NCBI RefSeq assembly: GCF_039724765.1
Contig: NZ_CP155729.1
Coordinates: forward strand, 3,419,501 to 3,483,500
DNA from: Sagittula stellata E-37
GTDB taxonomy: Bacteria; Pseudomonadota; Alphaproteobacteria; Rhodobacterales; Rhodobacteraceae
Direction: 5' to 3'
DNA: 64,000 nt
Part shown: one piece after another, positions 14,907-23,496 of the stretch
How the letters are laid out: every line of letters starts with the position of its first letter
Numbering within the stretch: the first letter of the stretch is position 1
Notes under the pieces: model-generated
What the model was told of the DNA's origin: nothing
The model's input: the letters and a program-made list of their open reading frames with translations, nothing else
Databases searched by the model: none
Translations under genes and position numbers: made by a program

Positions 14907-16295
14907 TCATTCTGCCGCGAGAAGTGCCGCCGGGCGCGACGCCGCCGCCATGGACTTCGGGTAGCGGACGAAAAGGATGGCGGGGCTGCGCACGCCTTCG
15001 GCATGGATCTTGTCTGGCAGCGTGTCGAGTGTGCACGACACGTGCCGTTCCTCCGGTGAACTGACGCAGGCCACGATGTCCACCGGGCATGCGCCGGGCG
15101 CACCTGCGGCCATCATGTCGCGGCGCACGACTTCGGCCTTGTCCACCGCCATGTAGAAGGCCACTGCCGTGCCCGGATGGGCGAGGCGCGCGCGGCACGG
15201 GTCGGCATCGCCGGGACGGCTGGTCCCTGTGGTCAATGCGAAGGTGTCGATCTCTCCGCGTTCTGTCAGCGGGGTTTTCAGGCGGGCGGCGGCGGCGGAG
15301 GCAGCCGTGATGCCGGGCACGATTTCGACGTCGATTCCGGCGGCCTCGGCGGCGGCCAGTTCCTCGGCGGCGCGACCGAAGACGGACGGGTCACCCGATT
15401 TCAGGCGGACCACCCGGCGGCCCTTCGCGGCTTCGGCGACAATCAGGCGGTCGATATGGTCCTGCGGCCAGGCGCAGGCGCCGACCTCCTTGCCGACATA
15501 GACCCGGTCGGCGTCGCGGCGGGCAAGTTCCAGCACCTCCGGATCGACCAGGCGGTCGTAGAAGATGATGTCGGCCTGTTGCAGCCGTTGCACGGCGCGC
15601 AGGGTCAGCAGGTCGCGCGCGCCCGGCCCCGCGCCGACCAGAGCGATATGTCCTTTCGCTTCGGGGGATGTGCCAGCGTTCACAGCGTCCTTGATCAGTC
15701 GCGCGGCGTCACGCTCCCGCCCGTCGAGATGGGCTTGAAAGGGGGCGCCATCGAAAACCCATTCCCAGAAGGCGCGGCGGCGGGCCGGGGCGACGCGTTG
15801 CGCCACCGCGCCGCGCAGGCGGCCCACAAGCCCCACGAAAGGGCCGAGGCGTGGTGGCAGCATGGTTTCGATGTCCGTCTTGATGCGGCGACCCAGCACG
15901 GGCGCGGCACCTTCGGTGCCGATAGCCACGACGACCGGATCGCGGTCGACGATGGAGGGCGTGAAGGCATCGCACATCTCGGGCCGGTCGACGACGTTAA
16001 CCACCGCTCCCGCCCCGCGCGCCAGACACGCCAGCGCCGCGTCATACGCGGGACAGCCGGTGGCGATGAAGGTGAGGGCCGCCCCGTCGAACGTGTGCGC
16101 ATCCGCCGCCGCCTCATGGAGCACACGGCCGGATGCGATCAGGCTTTCCAGTTCAGGGTCCTCGGCGGGGCCGACGACGATGATCTCCGCCTCTGTCTTC
16201 AGCACCAGCCGACACTTGCGGGCCGCCTCTTCACCACCGCCGCAGATGACCACACGGCGTCCGTTCATGCGCAGGAACATCGGGAAACTCTTCAT
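14907..16295 (-). CDS. cysG: Siroheme synthase (precorrin-2 dehydrogenase plus uroporphyrinogen-III methyltransferase)
   Basis: A 462-residue bifunctional protein. Residues 1-200 form the NAD-dependent precorrin-2 dehydrogenase/ferrochelatase (GGGEEAARKC near 15). Residues about 218-462 form the SAM-dependent methyltransferase (GHIALVGAGPGARDLLTLRA, then VGK, GDPSVFGR, VPGITAA). It makes siroheme for sulfite and nitrite reductases. The ATG at 16295 starts MKSFPMFL; the frame is open 30 codons further upstream through a strong hairpin, so the longer start is unlikely. No cysI or nir gene is adjacent here. Expression may be limited by the hairpin at 16326-16377. Confidence 0.9.
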   Translation of the reverse strand: MKSFPMFLRMNGRRVVICGGGEEAARKCRLVLKTEAEIIVVGPAEDPELESLIASGRVLHEAAADAHTFDGAALTFIATGCPAYDAALACLARGAGAVVNVVDRPEMCDAFTPSIVDRDPVVVAIGTEGAAPVLGRRIKTDIETMLPPRLGPFVGLVGRLRGAVAQRVAPARRRAFWEWVFDGAPFQAHLDGRERDAARLIKDAVNAGTSPEAKGHIALVGAGPGARDLLTLRAVQRLQQADIIFYDRLVDPEVLELARRDADRVYVGKEVGACAWPQDHIDRLIVAEAAKGRRVVRLKSGDPSVFGRAAEELAAAEAAGIDVEIVPGITAASAAAARLKTPLTERGEIDTFALTTGTSRPGDADPCRARLAHPGTAVAFYMAVDKAEVVRRDMMAAGAPGACPVDIVACVSSPEERHVSCTLDTLPDKIHAEGVRSPAILFVRYPKSMAAASRPAALLAAE

Positions 16296-16325
16296 GACCA
16301 GTCTCCAGACCTGTCTCCAGAACAC

Positions 16326-16377
16326 AAAAAAGGCCGCCGATACGGTCACGACCCACGTCGTGACGCATCGAGCAGCC
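16326..16377 (-). terminator. Long terminator or attenuator before cysG
   Basis: On the minus strand a perfect GTCACGAC/GTCGTGAC hairpin (16345-16364, 4-nt loop) is extended by a further roughly 12-bp stem (16332-16344 with 16365-16377, one bulge) and followed by six U (16331-16326). It ends 31 bp before the cysG start codon. It may terminate the upstream gene (ending at 16561) or act as a leader attenuator of cysG. Confidence 0.65.
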
Positions 16378-16560
16378 TTGCTCATTTCACCCGGTTTTCG
16401 GGAACCGCGACGCCGTTGTCGCTGGGGAATCGCTACCGCTTCACCTCGATTCGAAGCAACAGAAACATGCCACGCTTACGCATGCTTGCCCTCGCGCCGA
16501 CCGATATGCCCAAATCGGCGGCATGTTTCGCTCCGTCTGGCGCAGCGATTGGCACAAGGA

Positions 16561-17361
16561 TCAACCCGTGACGGTCCGAAGCAGATCGAAAGAAGCCATG
16601 AGCAATCCCTCGGCCTTGTCTGCCGGAAGCTTGTGGAACTCCGGCGCGAACGCCTCCATCGACACGGGACCAGCGTATCCCGCGGCGCGCAGAGCCGAAA
16701 GCTGGCCAAGGTTGTCTAACCTGTCGTCCTCCGTCACCACGCCCCGGTCGCGGTCCGCGATGGTTACCAGCGAGATGTCGGGATCGGTCACACCCGAGAC
16801 ATGCACCATCCCGGTCCAGTCGGCGAAAAACTCCGTCTCGCCGGACAGGAAGTGGTGGAAGGTGTCGTGCACCAGCTTGAAACGACTCGCGCCGCCGACC
16901 GCTTCGATGGCCTCGATCGCTTCGGCCTTGGTCCGGAGCGAGGACTGGACGAAGCCCAAAGGCTCTACCAGCGCTGTCATGTCAGCCTCTTCAAGAAGGG
17001 GCAGGATTTCCCTCAGGGCGACCTTCACCGCGTTCAGATCGTCGAGCCCGGTGCCGTCGTTGCGCGGGATCAGACTGATGGTTTCGGCCTCGAGGTCCTG
17101 TGCGACGGTTATGAGAGAGGCGACCTCTTGAGCCTTGGCATCGGACCAGTCGTTGAACATGCCGACCTGGCTGAGACCGAAGACACTCAGCCCCAACGCC
17201 TGAGCCTCTTCACAGACGGTTTCGGCGGTGAACCCCTCGAACAGCGGGCGGCCAAGGTCGTTGCGAAACTCGACGCCCGTACAGCCGCTCCGCTTCGCCA
17301 GCATCAGGAGCGCCCTCCAGTCGAGGCGCGGCATGGTCATGTGGTTGAGCGCAAGCTGCAT
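16561..17361 (-). CDS. Sugar-phosphate isomerase/epimerase-like TIM barrel
   Basis: A 266-residue protein of the AP-endonuclease-2-like TIM-barrel superfamily (IolI, hydroxypyruvate isomerase and related). Characteristic strand ends are GVEFRNDLG, GLSVFGLSQV, TALVEPLGF, LVHDTFHHFL and VSMEAF; acidic and His residues at these points would bind a divalent metal. It likely isomerizes or epimerizes a small keto-sugar or inositol-type substrate. GAGGG precedes the ATG at 17361. It is the last gene of the leftward operon with the UPF0261 protein and the aldehyde dehydrogenase, 73 bp downstream of the former. The exact substrate cannot be told. Confidence 0.7.
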   Translation of the reverse strand: MQLALNHMTMPRLDWRALLMLAKRSGCTGVEFRNDLGRPLFEGFTAETVCEEAQALGLSVFGLSQVGMFNDWSDAKAQEVASLITVAQDLEAETISLIPRNDGTGLDDLNAVKVALREILPLLEEADMTALVEPLGFVQSSLRTKAEAIEAIEAVGGASRFKLVHDTFHHFLSGETEFFADWTGMVHVSGVTDPDISLVTIADRDRGVVTEDDRLDNLGQLSALRAAGYAGPVSMEAFAPEFHKLPADKAEGLLMASFDLLRTVTG

Positions 17362-17434
17362 ATGTCCCTCCCTTGCCCGCGATGCGGACTGCCGACAGAG
17401 CACCACGACACGGCCCGCCGCACAAGGGGGCCGT

Positions 17435-18685
17435 TCAGACCTCGGAACGCACGATCCCGCTGGCGACCCAATCGTCAAACTTTTCCAGCACGGCGTCCGT
17501 GAAGGCCGCATCGTTGATGTGGGCGTCCAACTCGCGCAGCGTCACGTTCGAAGGGCAGGCGTCGCGCAGTTCCGCGATGAAGGCGGCAAGCCCGTCCGCG
17601 TCGTGCAGCGGACCACCTTCGCGATCCCATTCGTTGCCGCCCCGCAGGGGAAGGAAGAACACTGTTTCGCCACGCGCCCCGGACAGCTTGTCGCACAGCG
17701 TCCGCGCCAGTTCCCTGCGCTGCCCGGCGTCGAGCAGAACGGAGGACAGAAGACGGTTGTGGGCGTGAACCTCCTGCGCGGCCAGCCGGGCCGGTGCGTC
17801 CTGCCAGCCGACGAAATCCACGAGGTCATAGCACCCCGGCGCGACCATCTGTGGCACGCCGACCCGTCCGGCGTTGGTCATGCGGTCGGCCCCGGCGCTG
17901 ATCGTCGAGCCCATCAGGTGGTTGCCCACTTCCTGCGGCGCGAAGTCCATCACACAGGCGAAGGCGCCCTCGGCTGCCAGCGACTCGAACGCGCGCCCGC
18001 CCATGCCGGTGGCGTGGAACACGGCGACTTCGAAGCCGCGCGCCTCCAGCGCCGGTTTCAGGGCCACCATGTAGCGCAGCACGGTCTTGCCGAAGGACGT
18101 CATGCCGATCAGCGGACGGTCGCGGTCCGGTCGTTCGACGGCACGCGCCGCACCCAGCACCGCACCCGCGGCTTGGGACAGCGACGCCTTGCAGACGGAG
18201 TTCAGACCATAGAGACCGCCTGCCCAGAGGATCATCTGGATGTCCGCCGCAAGACGCTCCGCCGGAATCAGCGGCGAGAAGGAGACCGTCGAAACCACGT
18301 ATTTCGGCACACCGAGCGGCAGGGCGGCGCAGACGTCCAGCGCAAGATCGGTGCCCATCGTACCGCCCAGCACGATCACCCCGTCGATCCGGCCCTCAGT
18401 GTGCAGCCGCGTGGCCAGCGCCGAGGCCCCCGCCGCCATGATCTGCATCGCGGCGTTTTCGTCCCCTGTTGCAATGGCCGCCCCGATGGACGAGCCACCC
18501 GCTTCCGCCACATCGTGCTTGGAGACGTCACAGGGTCTGGCCGGATCGCCCAGCACGCTCACGTCCATGGTCAGCACACCGCCGCCCTGCCCCCGGAGCA
18601 CCCCGGCGATATAGTCGAGCTCGTCGTTCTTGGTGTCGTAGGTGCCAACGACGAGGATGGTGCGGTCAGGCGCGGCGTCGGTCAT
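17435..18685 (-). CDS. UPF0261 / Tm-1-like ATP-binding protein
   Basis: A 416-residue full-length UPF0261 protein. The start VVGTYDTKNDELDYI and the internal GVIVLGGTMGTDLAL and MTSFGKTV are characteristic of the family related to the plant Tm-1 N-terminal domain, which binds ATP; the bacterial role is not settled. The second half (HATGMGGRAFESL, DFAPQEVGNHLMG) is the second lobe. Its ATG comes one base after the TGA stop of the aldehyde dehydrogenase, so the two are co-translated. UPF0261 genes usually lie in catabolic operons beside a TIM-barrel partner; here that partner would be the isomerase-like gene downstream. Confidence 0.8.
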   Translation of the reverse strand: MTDAAPDRTILVVGTYDTKNDELDYIAGVLRGQGGGVLTMDVSVLGDPARPCDVSKHDVAEAGGSSIGAAIATGDENAAMQIMAAGASALATRLHTEGRIDGVIVLGGTMGTDLALDVCAALPLGVPKYVVSTVSFSPLIPAERLAADIQMILWAGGLYGLNSVCKASLSQAAGAVLGAARAVERPDRDRPLIGMTSFGKTVLRYMVALKPALEARGFEVAVFHATGMGGRAFESLAAEGAFACVMDFAPQEVGNHLMGSTISAGADRMTNAGRVGVPQMVAPGCYDLVDFVGWQDAPARLAAQEVHAHNRLLSSVLLDAGQRRELARTLCDKLSGARGETVFFLPLRGGNEWDREGGPLHDADGLAAFIAELRDACPSNVTLRELDAHINDAAFTDAVLEKFDDWVASGIVRSEV

Positions 18686-18686
18686 C

Positions 18687-20174
18687 TCAGGGCTCCAGCT
18701 TGATCCAGGCGGTTTTCAGGTCGAGGTACTTGTCGAAGGCGTGCAGCGACTTGTCGTGTCCGTTGCCGGACTGCTTCACGCCGCCGAGGGGCACGGTCAG
18801 GTCCGTGCCGCCATATGTGTTTACATGAACGACACCGGCACGGATGCGGCGCACCATGCGATGCGCGCGGGACAGGTCGGAGGTCCAGACCGCCGCCGCC
18901 AGCCCGAAGTCGGTGCCATTGGCGAGGGCGACTGCCTCCTCCTCCGTGTCGAAGGGCATGACGGCGAGGACGGGGCCGAAGACCTCTTCCTGCGCGATCC
19001 GGTCAGAGGGATCGACACCGGTGACGATTGTCGGCTCCATGTAGTAGCCGCCCGTGTCTTCGTGGATGCGGCGCCCGCCCAGAACGGTGCGTCCCTGCCC
19101 GCGCGCCTCCTCGACGAAGGCGAGGTTCTGCTGCAACTGCCTGAGCGAATTGACGGCGCCCGCATTGGTCGCGGGGTCGAGCGGATCGCCGACCTTCATG
19201 CCCTGCGCCACCTCGGCCAGGAGCGTCGTGAATTCCTCGTCGATGGACCGTTCGACCAGCACGCGGGAGCCCGCGACGCAGACCTGACCGGCATTGCGGA
19301 AGATCCCGGCGGCGGAGACCTTGGCGGCCTCGCGCAGGTCCGGGGCGTCGGCGAAGACCACGTTGGGCGACTTGCCTCCGAGTTCAAGGTATACACGCTT
19401 CATGTTCGACCGGGCAGACGCTTCGAGCAGGCGGCGCCCGGTGGGTCCCGAGCCGGTGAAGACCAGCACATCCACATCCATGGAATGCGCCAGCGCATCG
19501 CCTACGACGGCGCCCTCGCCGCAGACCACGTTCAACACGCCCGGAGGTAGCCCGGCGTCCAGCGCCAGTTCGGCGATACGGACGAGGGTGAGTGAGGCGG
19601 TCTCGGCCGGTTTCAGCACGACCGAACAGCCCGCCGCCAGCGCCGGCCCGAGCTTCCACGCGCCGATCATCAGGGGGAAGTTCCACGGCACGATGGCGGC
19701 GACCACGCCCGCCGGCTCGCGGTGGACGAGGCCCAGGATCCCGTCGGCGGTCGGCGCGACCTCCCCGGCAATCTTGTCGATGGCTTCGGCGTAGTAGCGG
19801 ATCGTGGCGGCGGCAGAGAGCGGTTCCGCCTTCAGCGCCATGCCGATTTCGGTGCCGTTGTCGCGCACCCCCAGAACGGCGAGGTCGAGCGCGTTCGCCT
19901 CGATCAGGTCGGCCCATTTGAGCAGGACCTTCTTGCGCTCGGCAGGGGCCCGACCCGCCCAGCGACGATCCTCGAAGGCGGCGCGCGCAGCGGCCACGGC
20001 GCGGGTGGCATCGTCCCGCGTGCCCTTGGCCATGGTTGTCAGGACGCGCCCGTCGAGCGGAGAGATCACGTCCATCTCGGCCCCGTCAGAGGCGCCGCAG
20101 GAGGCGCCGTCGATGAGGTGGCGCACCGGCGCGACCTCTGCGGTCCTGAGATCGGATAGTCGTGACATGTCCAT
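18687..20174 (-). CDS. NAD(P)-dependent aldehyde dehydrogenase
   Basis: A 495-residue cytosolic aldehyde dehydrogenase that should oxidize an aldehyde to the acid. Signatures: VPWNFPLMIGAWKLGPALA, the catalytic Glu in LELGGKSP, the nucleophile Cys in NAGQVCVAGSR, and EVFGPVLAV near the end. It resembles the PuuC/BADH-like group that uses omega-amino or gamma-glutamylated aldehydes, which would fit the ligase and hydrolase across the divergent promoter. Start choice is between ATG 20174 and ATG 20168. It heads the leftward operon; an operator-like site (20191-20207) lies 17 bp upstream. Confidence 0.85.
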   Translation of the reverse strand: MDMSRLSDLRTAEVAPVRHLIDGASCGASDGAEMDVISPLDGRVLTTMAKGTRDDATRAVAAARAAFEDRRWAGRAPAERKKVLLKWADLIEANALDLAVLGVRDNGTEIGMALKAEPLSAAATIRYYAEAIDKIAGEVAPTADGILGLVHREPAGVVAAIVPWNFPLMIGAWKLGPALAAGCSVVLKPAETASLTLVRIAELALDAGLPPGVLNVVCGEGAVVGDALAHSMDVDVLVFTGSGPTGRRLLEASARSNMKRVYLELGGKSPNVVFADAPDLREAAKVSAAGIFRNAGQVCVAGSRVLVERSIDEEFTTLLAEVAQGMKVGDPLDPATNAGAVNSLRQLQQNLAFVEEARGQGRTVLGGRRIHEDTGGYYMEPTIVTGVDPSDRIAQEEVFGPVLAVMPFDTEEEAVALANGTDFGLAAAVWTSDLSRAHRMVRRIRAGVVHVNTYGGTDLTVPLGGVKQSGNGHDKSLHAFDKYLDLKTAWIKLEP

Positions 20175-20190
20175 GCGTGCGCCCCATATT

Positions 20191-20207
20191 GGTTCATTAT
20201 TCAAACC
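20191..20207. promoter_or_regulatory. Operator-like site, left copy
   Basis: GGTTCATTATTCAAACC is a partial palindrome (GGTT...AACC). Its reverse complement matches the site at 20319-20335 at 14 of 17 positions. One site flanks each divergent gene, so a common regulator, plausibly the IclR protein at 26795, may bind both. Confidence 0.5.
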
Positions 20208-20318
20208 TGCAGTGACGATATATTGGGCATCCGGTGAGGCGCCTGTCAATCCGAGCCATTTCTCAAAGAAGAAGATTGACAGGTCGCAGATCGCGAATGA
20301 TGATCTTTTAATACCGAT

Positions 20319-20335
20319 GGTTCAAATAATGATCC
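20319..20335. promoter_or_regulatory. Operator-like site, right copy
   Basis: GGTTCAAATAATGATCC lies 20 bp before the tctC start codon and matches the inverted left site at 14 of 17 positions. The position suggests repression of the transporter operon. Confidence 0.5.
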
Positions 20336-20355
20336 ACAACACCAGGGAGACGACC

Positions 20356-21291
20356 ATGAAATCCATCTTCACCGCCTCTGTCGCGGCGCTGGCTCTGACC
20401 GCCGGTGCGGCGCTGGCCGAGTATCCCGAAAAGCCCGTCAGCTTCATCGTGCCGTGGCCCCCGGGCGACCTTGAGGACGTGCTGACGCGCATGATCGCCG
20501 AGGACTTCCAGGAGGAATACGGCGTCGCGGCGGCGGTCGTGAACAAGCCCGGCGGCGGCGGCGGCCCCTTCCCCGGCGCCATCGAAGTGGCGAACGCGCC
20601 CGCCGACGGCTACACCATCGGATCGTTCGTTCCCGCCGTTCCGCTGATCGGGCACGAGATCGACATTCCCGAACTGACGCCCGAAAAGTTCGACCCCATC
20701 GGCATCTTCCTGACCTACCCCTTCGTGATCGCCACGGGCGGCAACGCGCCCTATTCCAGCATGGAGGAACTGGCCGATTACGCTAAGGAGAACGACGTGG
20801 TGCTGGGCCACTTCGGCGACGTGCTGACACCGACGCAGGTGACCAAGGCGCTGGCTGCGAACATGGACTTCGAGTGGGCCTCCGACGCGGCCTTCGACGC
20901 GCTGGACTGCAATACCCTGGCATCCGGCGATGCGGACGTCATCAACACCACGCTGCAACTGGTTCTGCCCTGCCTCGACCAGGTGAAGGTGCTGGTGGCG
21001 ATCACCGGCGAGCGCATCTCGAAGGTGCCGGACACGCCGACCATCGGCGAAGTGGACCCCTCGCTGAACATTTCGCTCTGGAACGGTCTGTTCGTCAGCA
21101 AGGACACTCCGCAGGACGTCCGGGACAAGATTGCCGCTGTCGCCGAAAAGACCGTGATGTCCGAACGCGCGCAGAAGGTGGCCGAGGAAACCGGTGCTCT
21201 GGTCTATTGGAAGAACGCTGACGAAAGCGCCGAGATCATCGCCAAGGACAAGGAAACGCTTGGCGCGATTTCCGAGGCGCTCGGCCAGTAA
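20356..21291 (+). CDS. tctC: TTT transporter periplasmic binding protein (TctC)
   Basis: A 311-residue periplasmic solute receptor of the tripartite tricarboxylate transporter family. An N-terminal signal peptide (residues 1-21, cleaved after AALA) is followed by YPEKPVSFIVPWPPGD and NKPGGGGG, the two carboxylate-binding loops of the Bug/TctC family. It captures an organic acid or amino-acid-like ligand and delivers it to TctA-TctB. It heads the rightward operon; an operator-like site lies just upstream. A stable hairpin follows the stop codon (21301-21331) and may favour more binding protein than membrane protein. Confidence 0.9.
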   Translation: MKSIFTASVAALALTAGAALAEYPEKPVSFIVPWPPGDLEDVLTRMIAEDFQEEYGVAAAVVNKPGGGGGPFPGAIEVANAPADGYTIGSFVPAVPLIGHEIDIPELTPEKFDPIGIFLTYPFVIATGGNAPYSSMEELADYAKENDVVLGHFGDVLTPTQVTKALAANMDFEWASDAAFDALDCNTLASGDADVINTTLQLVLPCLDQVKVLVAITGERISKVPDTPTIGEVDPSLNISLWNGLFVSKDTPQDVRDKIAAVAEKTVMSERAQKVAEETGALVYWKNADESAEIIAKDKETLGAISEALGQ

Positions 21292-21300
21292 CACCTCGTC

Positions 21301-21331
21301 GGGAAGGGCTGCGTGATGGCCCTTCCCTTTT
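21301..21331 (+). terminator. Intercistronic hairpin after tctC
   Basis: GGGAAGGGC (21301-21309) pairs with GCCCTTCCC (21319-21327), followed by TTTT. It lies between tctC and tctB, so it is likely a partial terminator or mRNA-stabilizing hairpin that sets the ratio of binding protein to permease. Confidence 0.65.
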
Positions 21332-21358
21332 CCACCCCGCTGACAAGGGCCACCCATC

Positions 21359-21892
21359 GTGAGCACGGAATCCGAACTTCAGGCGCGCACCCGCGTCTCC
21401 GGCCAGATCGTATTCGTCGGCGCGGCGCTGCTGGTGTCGTTGGTGTTGCTGTCGCAGATCCCGTCGCAGACCGTCTGGATCGAGGACGCCAAGAGCTTTG
21501 CCGCGCAGCCGCGCTTCTGGCCCGCTGTCGCCATCGTGACCATGGTCGTGACCTTCGGGCTGAATTTCTGGCTGATGAAGCGCCGCCGCCCTGCCCGCGC
21601 CGACTGGGCCGAGGCCAGACGCTGGCTGGAACCGTTGGAATACGCGGTCTGGTTCATGGTCTACGTGTTTGCCGTGCCGTGGATCGGCTTCCTGCCTATG
21701 AGCATCGCCTTCGCCGCCGCGCTGACGTGGAGGCTGGGGTATCGCTCGGCCCTGTACATTTGGCTCGCCGTGGCCTTTGCCGTGGGCACGGTCATTCTGT
21801 TCAAGGGCATCCTGGGCGTGAAGATCCCGGGCGCCGCGCTTTATGAACTGCTGCCGGATGCGGTCCGCAGCTTTGCGTTGCAGTACCTCTGA
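21359..21892 (+). CDS. tctB: TTT transporter small membrane subunit (TctB)
   Basis: A 177-residue inner-membrane protein with four predicted membrane segments, at about residues 15-32, 55-72, 95-118 and 130-155, typical of TctB. It partners TctA in ion-driven solute import. The start is GTG 21359, 67 bp after tctC. Its TGA overlaps the ATG of tctA (TGATG), so the two subunits are co-translated. Confidence 0.85.
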   Translation: MSTESELQARTRVSGQIVFVGAALLVSLVLLSQIPSQTVWIEDAKSFAAQPRFWPAVAIVTMVVTFGLNFWLMKRRRPARADWAEARRWLEPLEYAVWFMVYVFAVPWIGFLPMSIAFAAALTWRLGYRSALYIWLAVAFAVGTVILFKGILGVKIPGAALYELLPDAVRSFALQYL

Positions 21893-23496
21893 TGGACGTG
21901 TTTTTCGCAGCCCTCGACGTTCTGGCCCGCTGGGACGTGATGCTGGCCCTGGTGGTCGGCTCCATCGGCGGGGTGGCCATCGGCGCCATCCCCGGCGTGG
22001 GCCCCGCCGTCGCCATCGCCATCCTCTTGCCCGCGACCTTCAGCATGGACCCGATCGTCGGCCTGACCATGCTGTTGGGCATCTACGGTTCGTCGATGTA
22101 CGGCGGCGCGATCCCTGCAATCCTGATCAACACACCCGGTACGGCGGTCAACGCCCTGACCACCTACGACGGGTTCCCGATGACGCTGCGCGGAGAGGGC
22201 CGGCGCGCCCTGTCGCTGGCGTATTCCGCCAGCTTCTTCGGCGGCATCTTCTCTGTCCTCTGCCTCATCCTGCTGTCACCGGTGCTGGCGAAGGTTGCGC
22301 CGATGTTCGGCTCACGCGAGATTTTCCTGGCCGCACTCCTTGGGATCGTCCTCGTGGTGACCGCGCACAAGGGCCAGATGCTGGTCGCCGCCGCGCTGTC
22401 GGCTTTCGGCATCCTGTTGTCGACGGTGGGGCTTGAACCGGTCAAGTACACCCGCCGCTTCACCTTCGAACAGACGTGGCTGGCCTCCGGCGTCGACCTG
22501 ATCGTGGTGGTGCTGGGGCTGTTCGCGCTGAGCCAGGCTTTCCTTCTGCTGACCATGGACGACGAAAAGATCCGCACGCCGAAATCGCGCGGCTCTCTGT
22601 TCCAGGGCTTCCGGGAGCTGATGCGGCATCCGCGCGTCGCCGGGATCTCGGCCTCCTTCGGAGTTCTGATGGGCATGATCCCCGGCGTGGGAGAATTCAC
22701 CGCGCAGTTCATGTCCTACACCTCGGCCCGGAAGCTGTCGAAGTCGCCCGAAGCCTTCGGTCACGGATCGTCCGAAGGGCTGATCGCGTCGGAGACCGCC
22801 AACAACGCCGTGCCCGCGGCCGCGATGATCCCGCTCCTGGCGCTGGGGATCCCGGGCGAGGCGCTGACCGCAATGATGCTGTCGGTCTTCTACGTGCACA
22901 ACGTCGTGCCGGGACCGGGGCTGTTCCTTTACCAGATGGACTTTGTCGTGGCGCTCTACCTCGCGCTGCTGATCCTCAACGTGCTGGTGGTTGGCTTCCT
23001 GCTGGTGTCGACCGGGGCGCTGGTGAAACTGACGCAGATCCCCAACCGCTTCCTTGGCATGTGCATTCTGCTGCTGTCCTTCGTCGGCGTGTACTCGATC
23101 CGCAATTCGGCAGTCGATTGCGCCATTGCCGCCGTCTTCGGTCTGTTCGGCTACGTGCTGAAGCGGCTGAACCTGCCCATCGTGCCTATCGTGCTTGGCA
23201 TGGTGCTGGGCAACATCATGGAGGTGAAGCTGCGCGCCGCGATGAACCGGGTCAACACCCCGTGGGACTTCATCGACCGGCCCATTGCCTTCGTGCTGTT
23301 CGTGCTGATCCTCCTGATCGTGGGGAGCACCGCCTGGAAGACGTGGCGGGACTGGACACCTGCCGACCGCCGCAGCCTGGCGCGCAAGTCCTCGGCCCGC
23401 TTTGCGAAACGCATCTCGGGGCGCCAGACCCGCCACTTCGACGACCGTCTGAAAATCCAACGCAGAAAGCGCACCTATGACCATCTGGGTTCCTGA
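21892..23496 (+). CDS. tctA: TTT transporter large permease subunit (TctA)
   Basis: A 534-residue permease with about 12 membrane segments. Family signatures are AIPGVGPAVAIAILLP, GSSMYGGAIPAILINTPGT and, in the second repeat, MIPGVGEFTAQF and ALGIPGEALTAMM, the paired Gly/Pro-rich loops that form the transport path. It ends in a basic cytoplasmic tail. Its 3' end overlaps the P450 gene by 20 bp, tying transport to oxidation in one transcript. Confidence 0.92.
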   Translation: MDVFFAALDVLARWDVMLALVVGSIGGVAIGAIPGVGPAVAIAILLPATFSMDPIVGLTMLLGIYGSSMYGGAIPAILINTPGTAVNALTTYDGFPMTLRGEGRRALSLAYSASFFGGIFSVLCLILLSPVLAKVAPMFGSREIFLAALLGIVLVVTAHKGQMLVAAALSAFGILLSTVGLEPVKYTRRFTFEQTWLASGVDLIVVVLGLFALSQAFLLLTMDDEKIRTPKSRGSLFQGFRELMRHPRVAGISASFGVLMGMIPGVGEFTAQFMSYTSARKLSKSPEAFGHGSSEGLIASETANNAVPAAAMIPLLALGIPGEALTAMMLSVFYVHNVVPGPGLFLYQMDFVVALYLALLILNVLVVGFLLVSTGALVKLTQIPNRFLGMCILLLSFVGVYSIRNSAVDCAIAAVFGLFGYVLKRLNLPIVPIVLGMVLGNIMEVKLRAAMNRVNTPWDFIDRPIAFVLFVLILLIVGSTAWKTWRDWTPADRRSLARKSSARFAKRISGRQTRHFDDRLKIQRRKRTYDHLGS

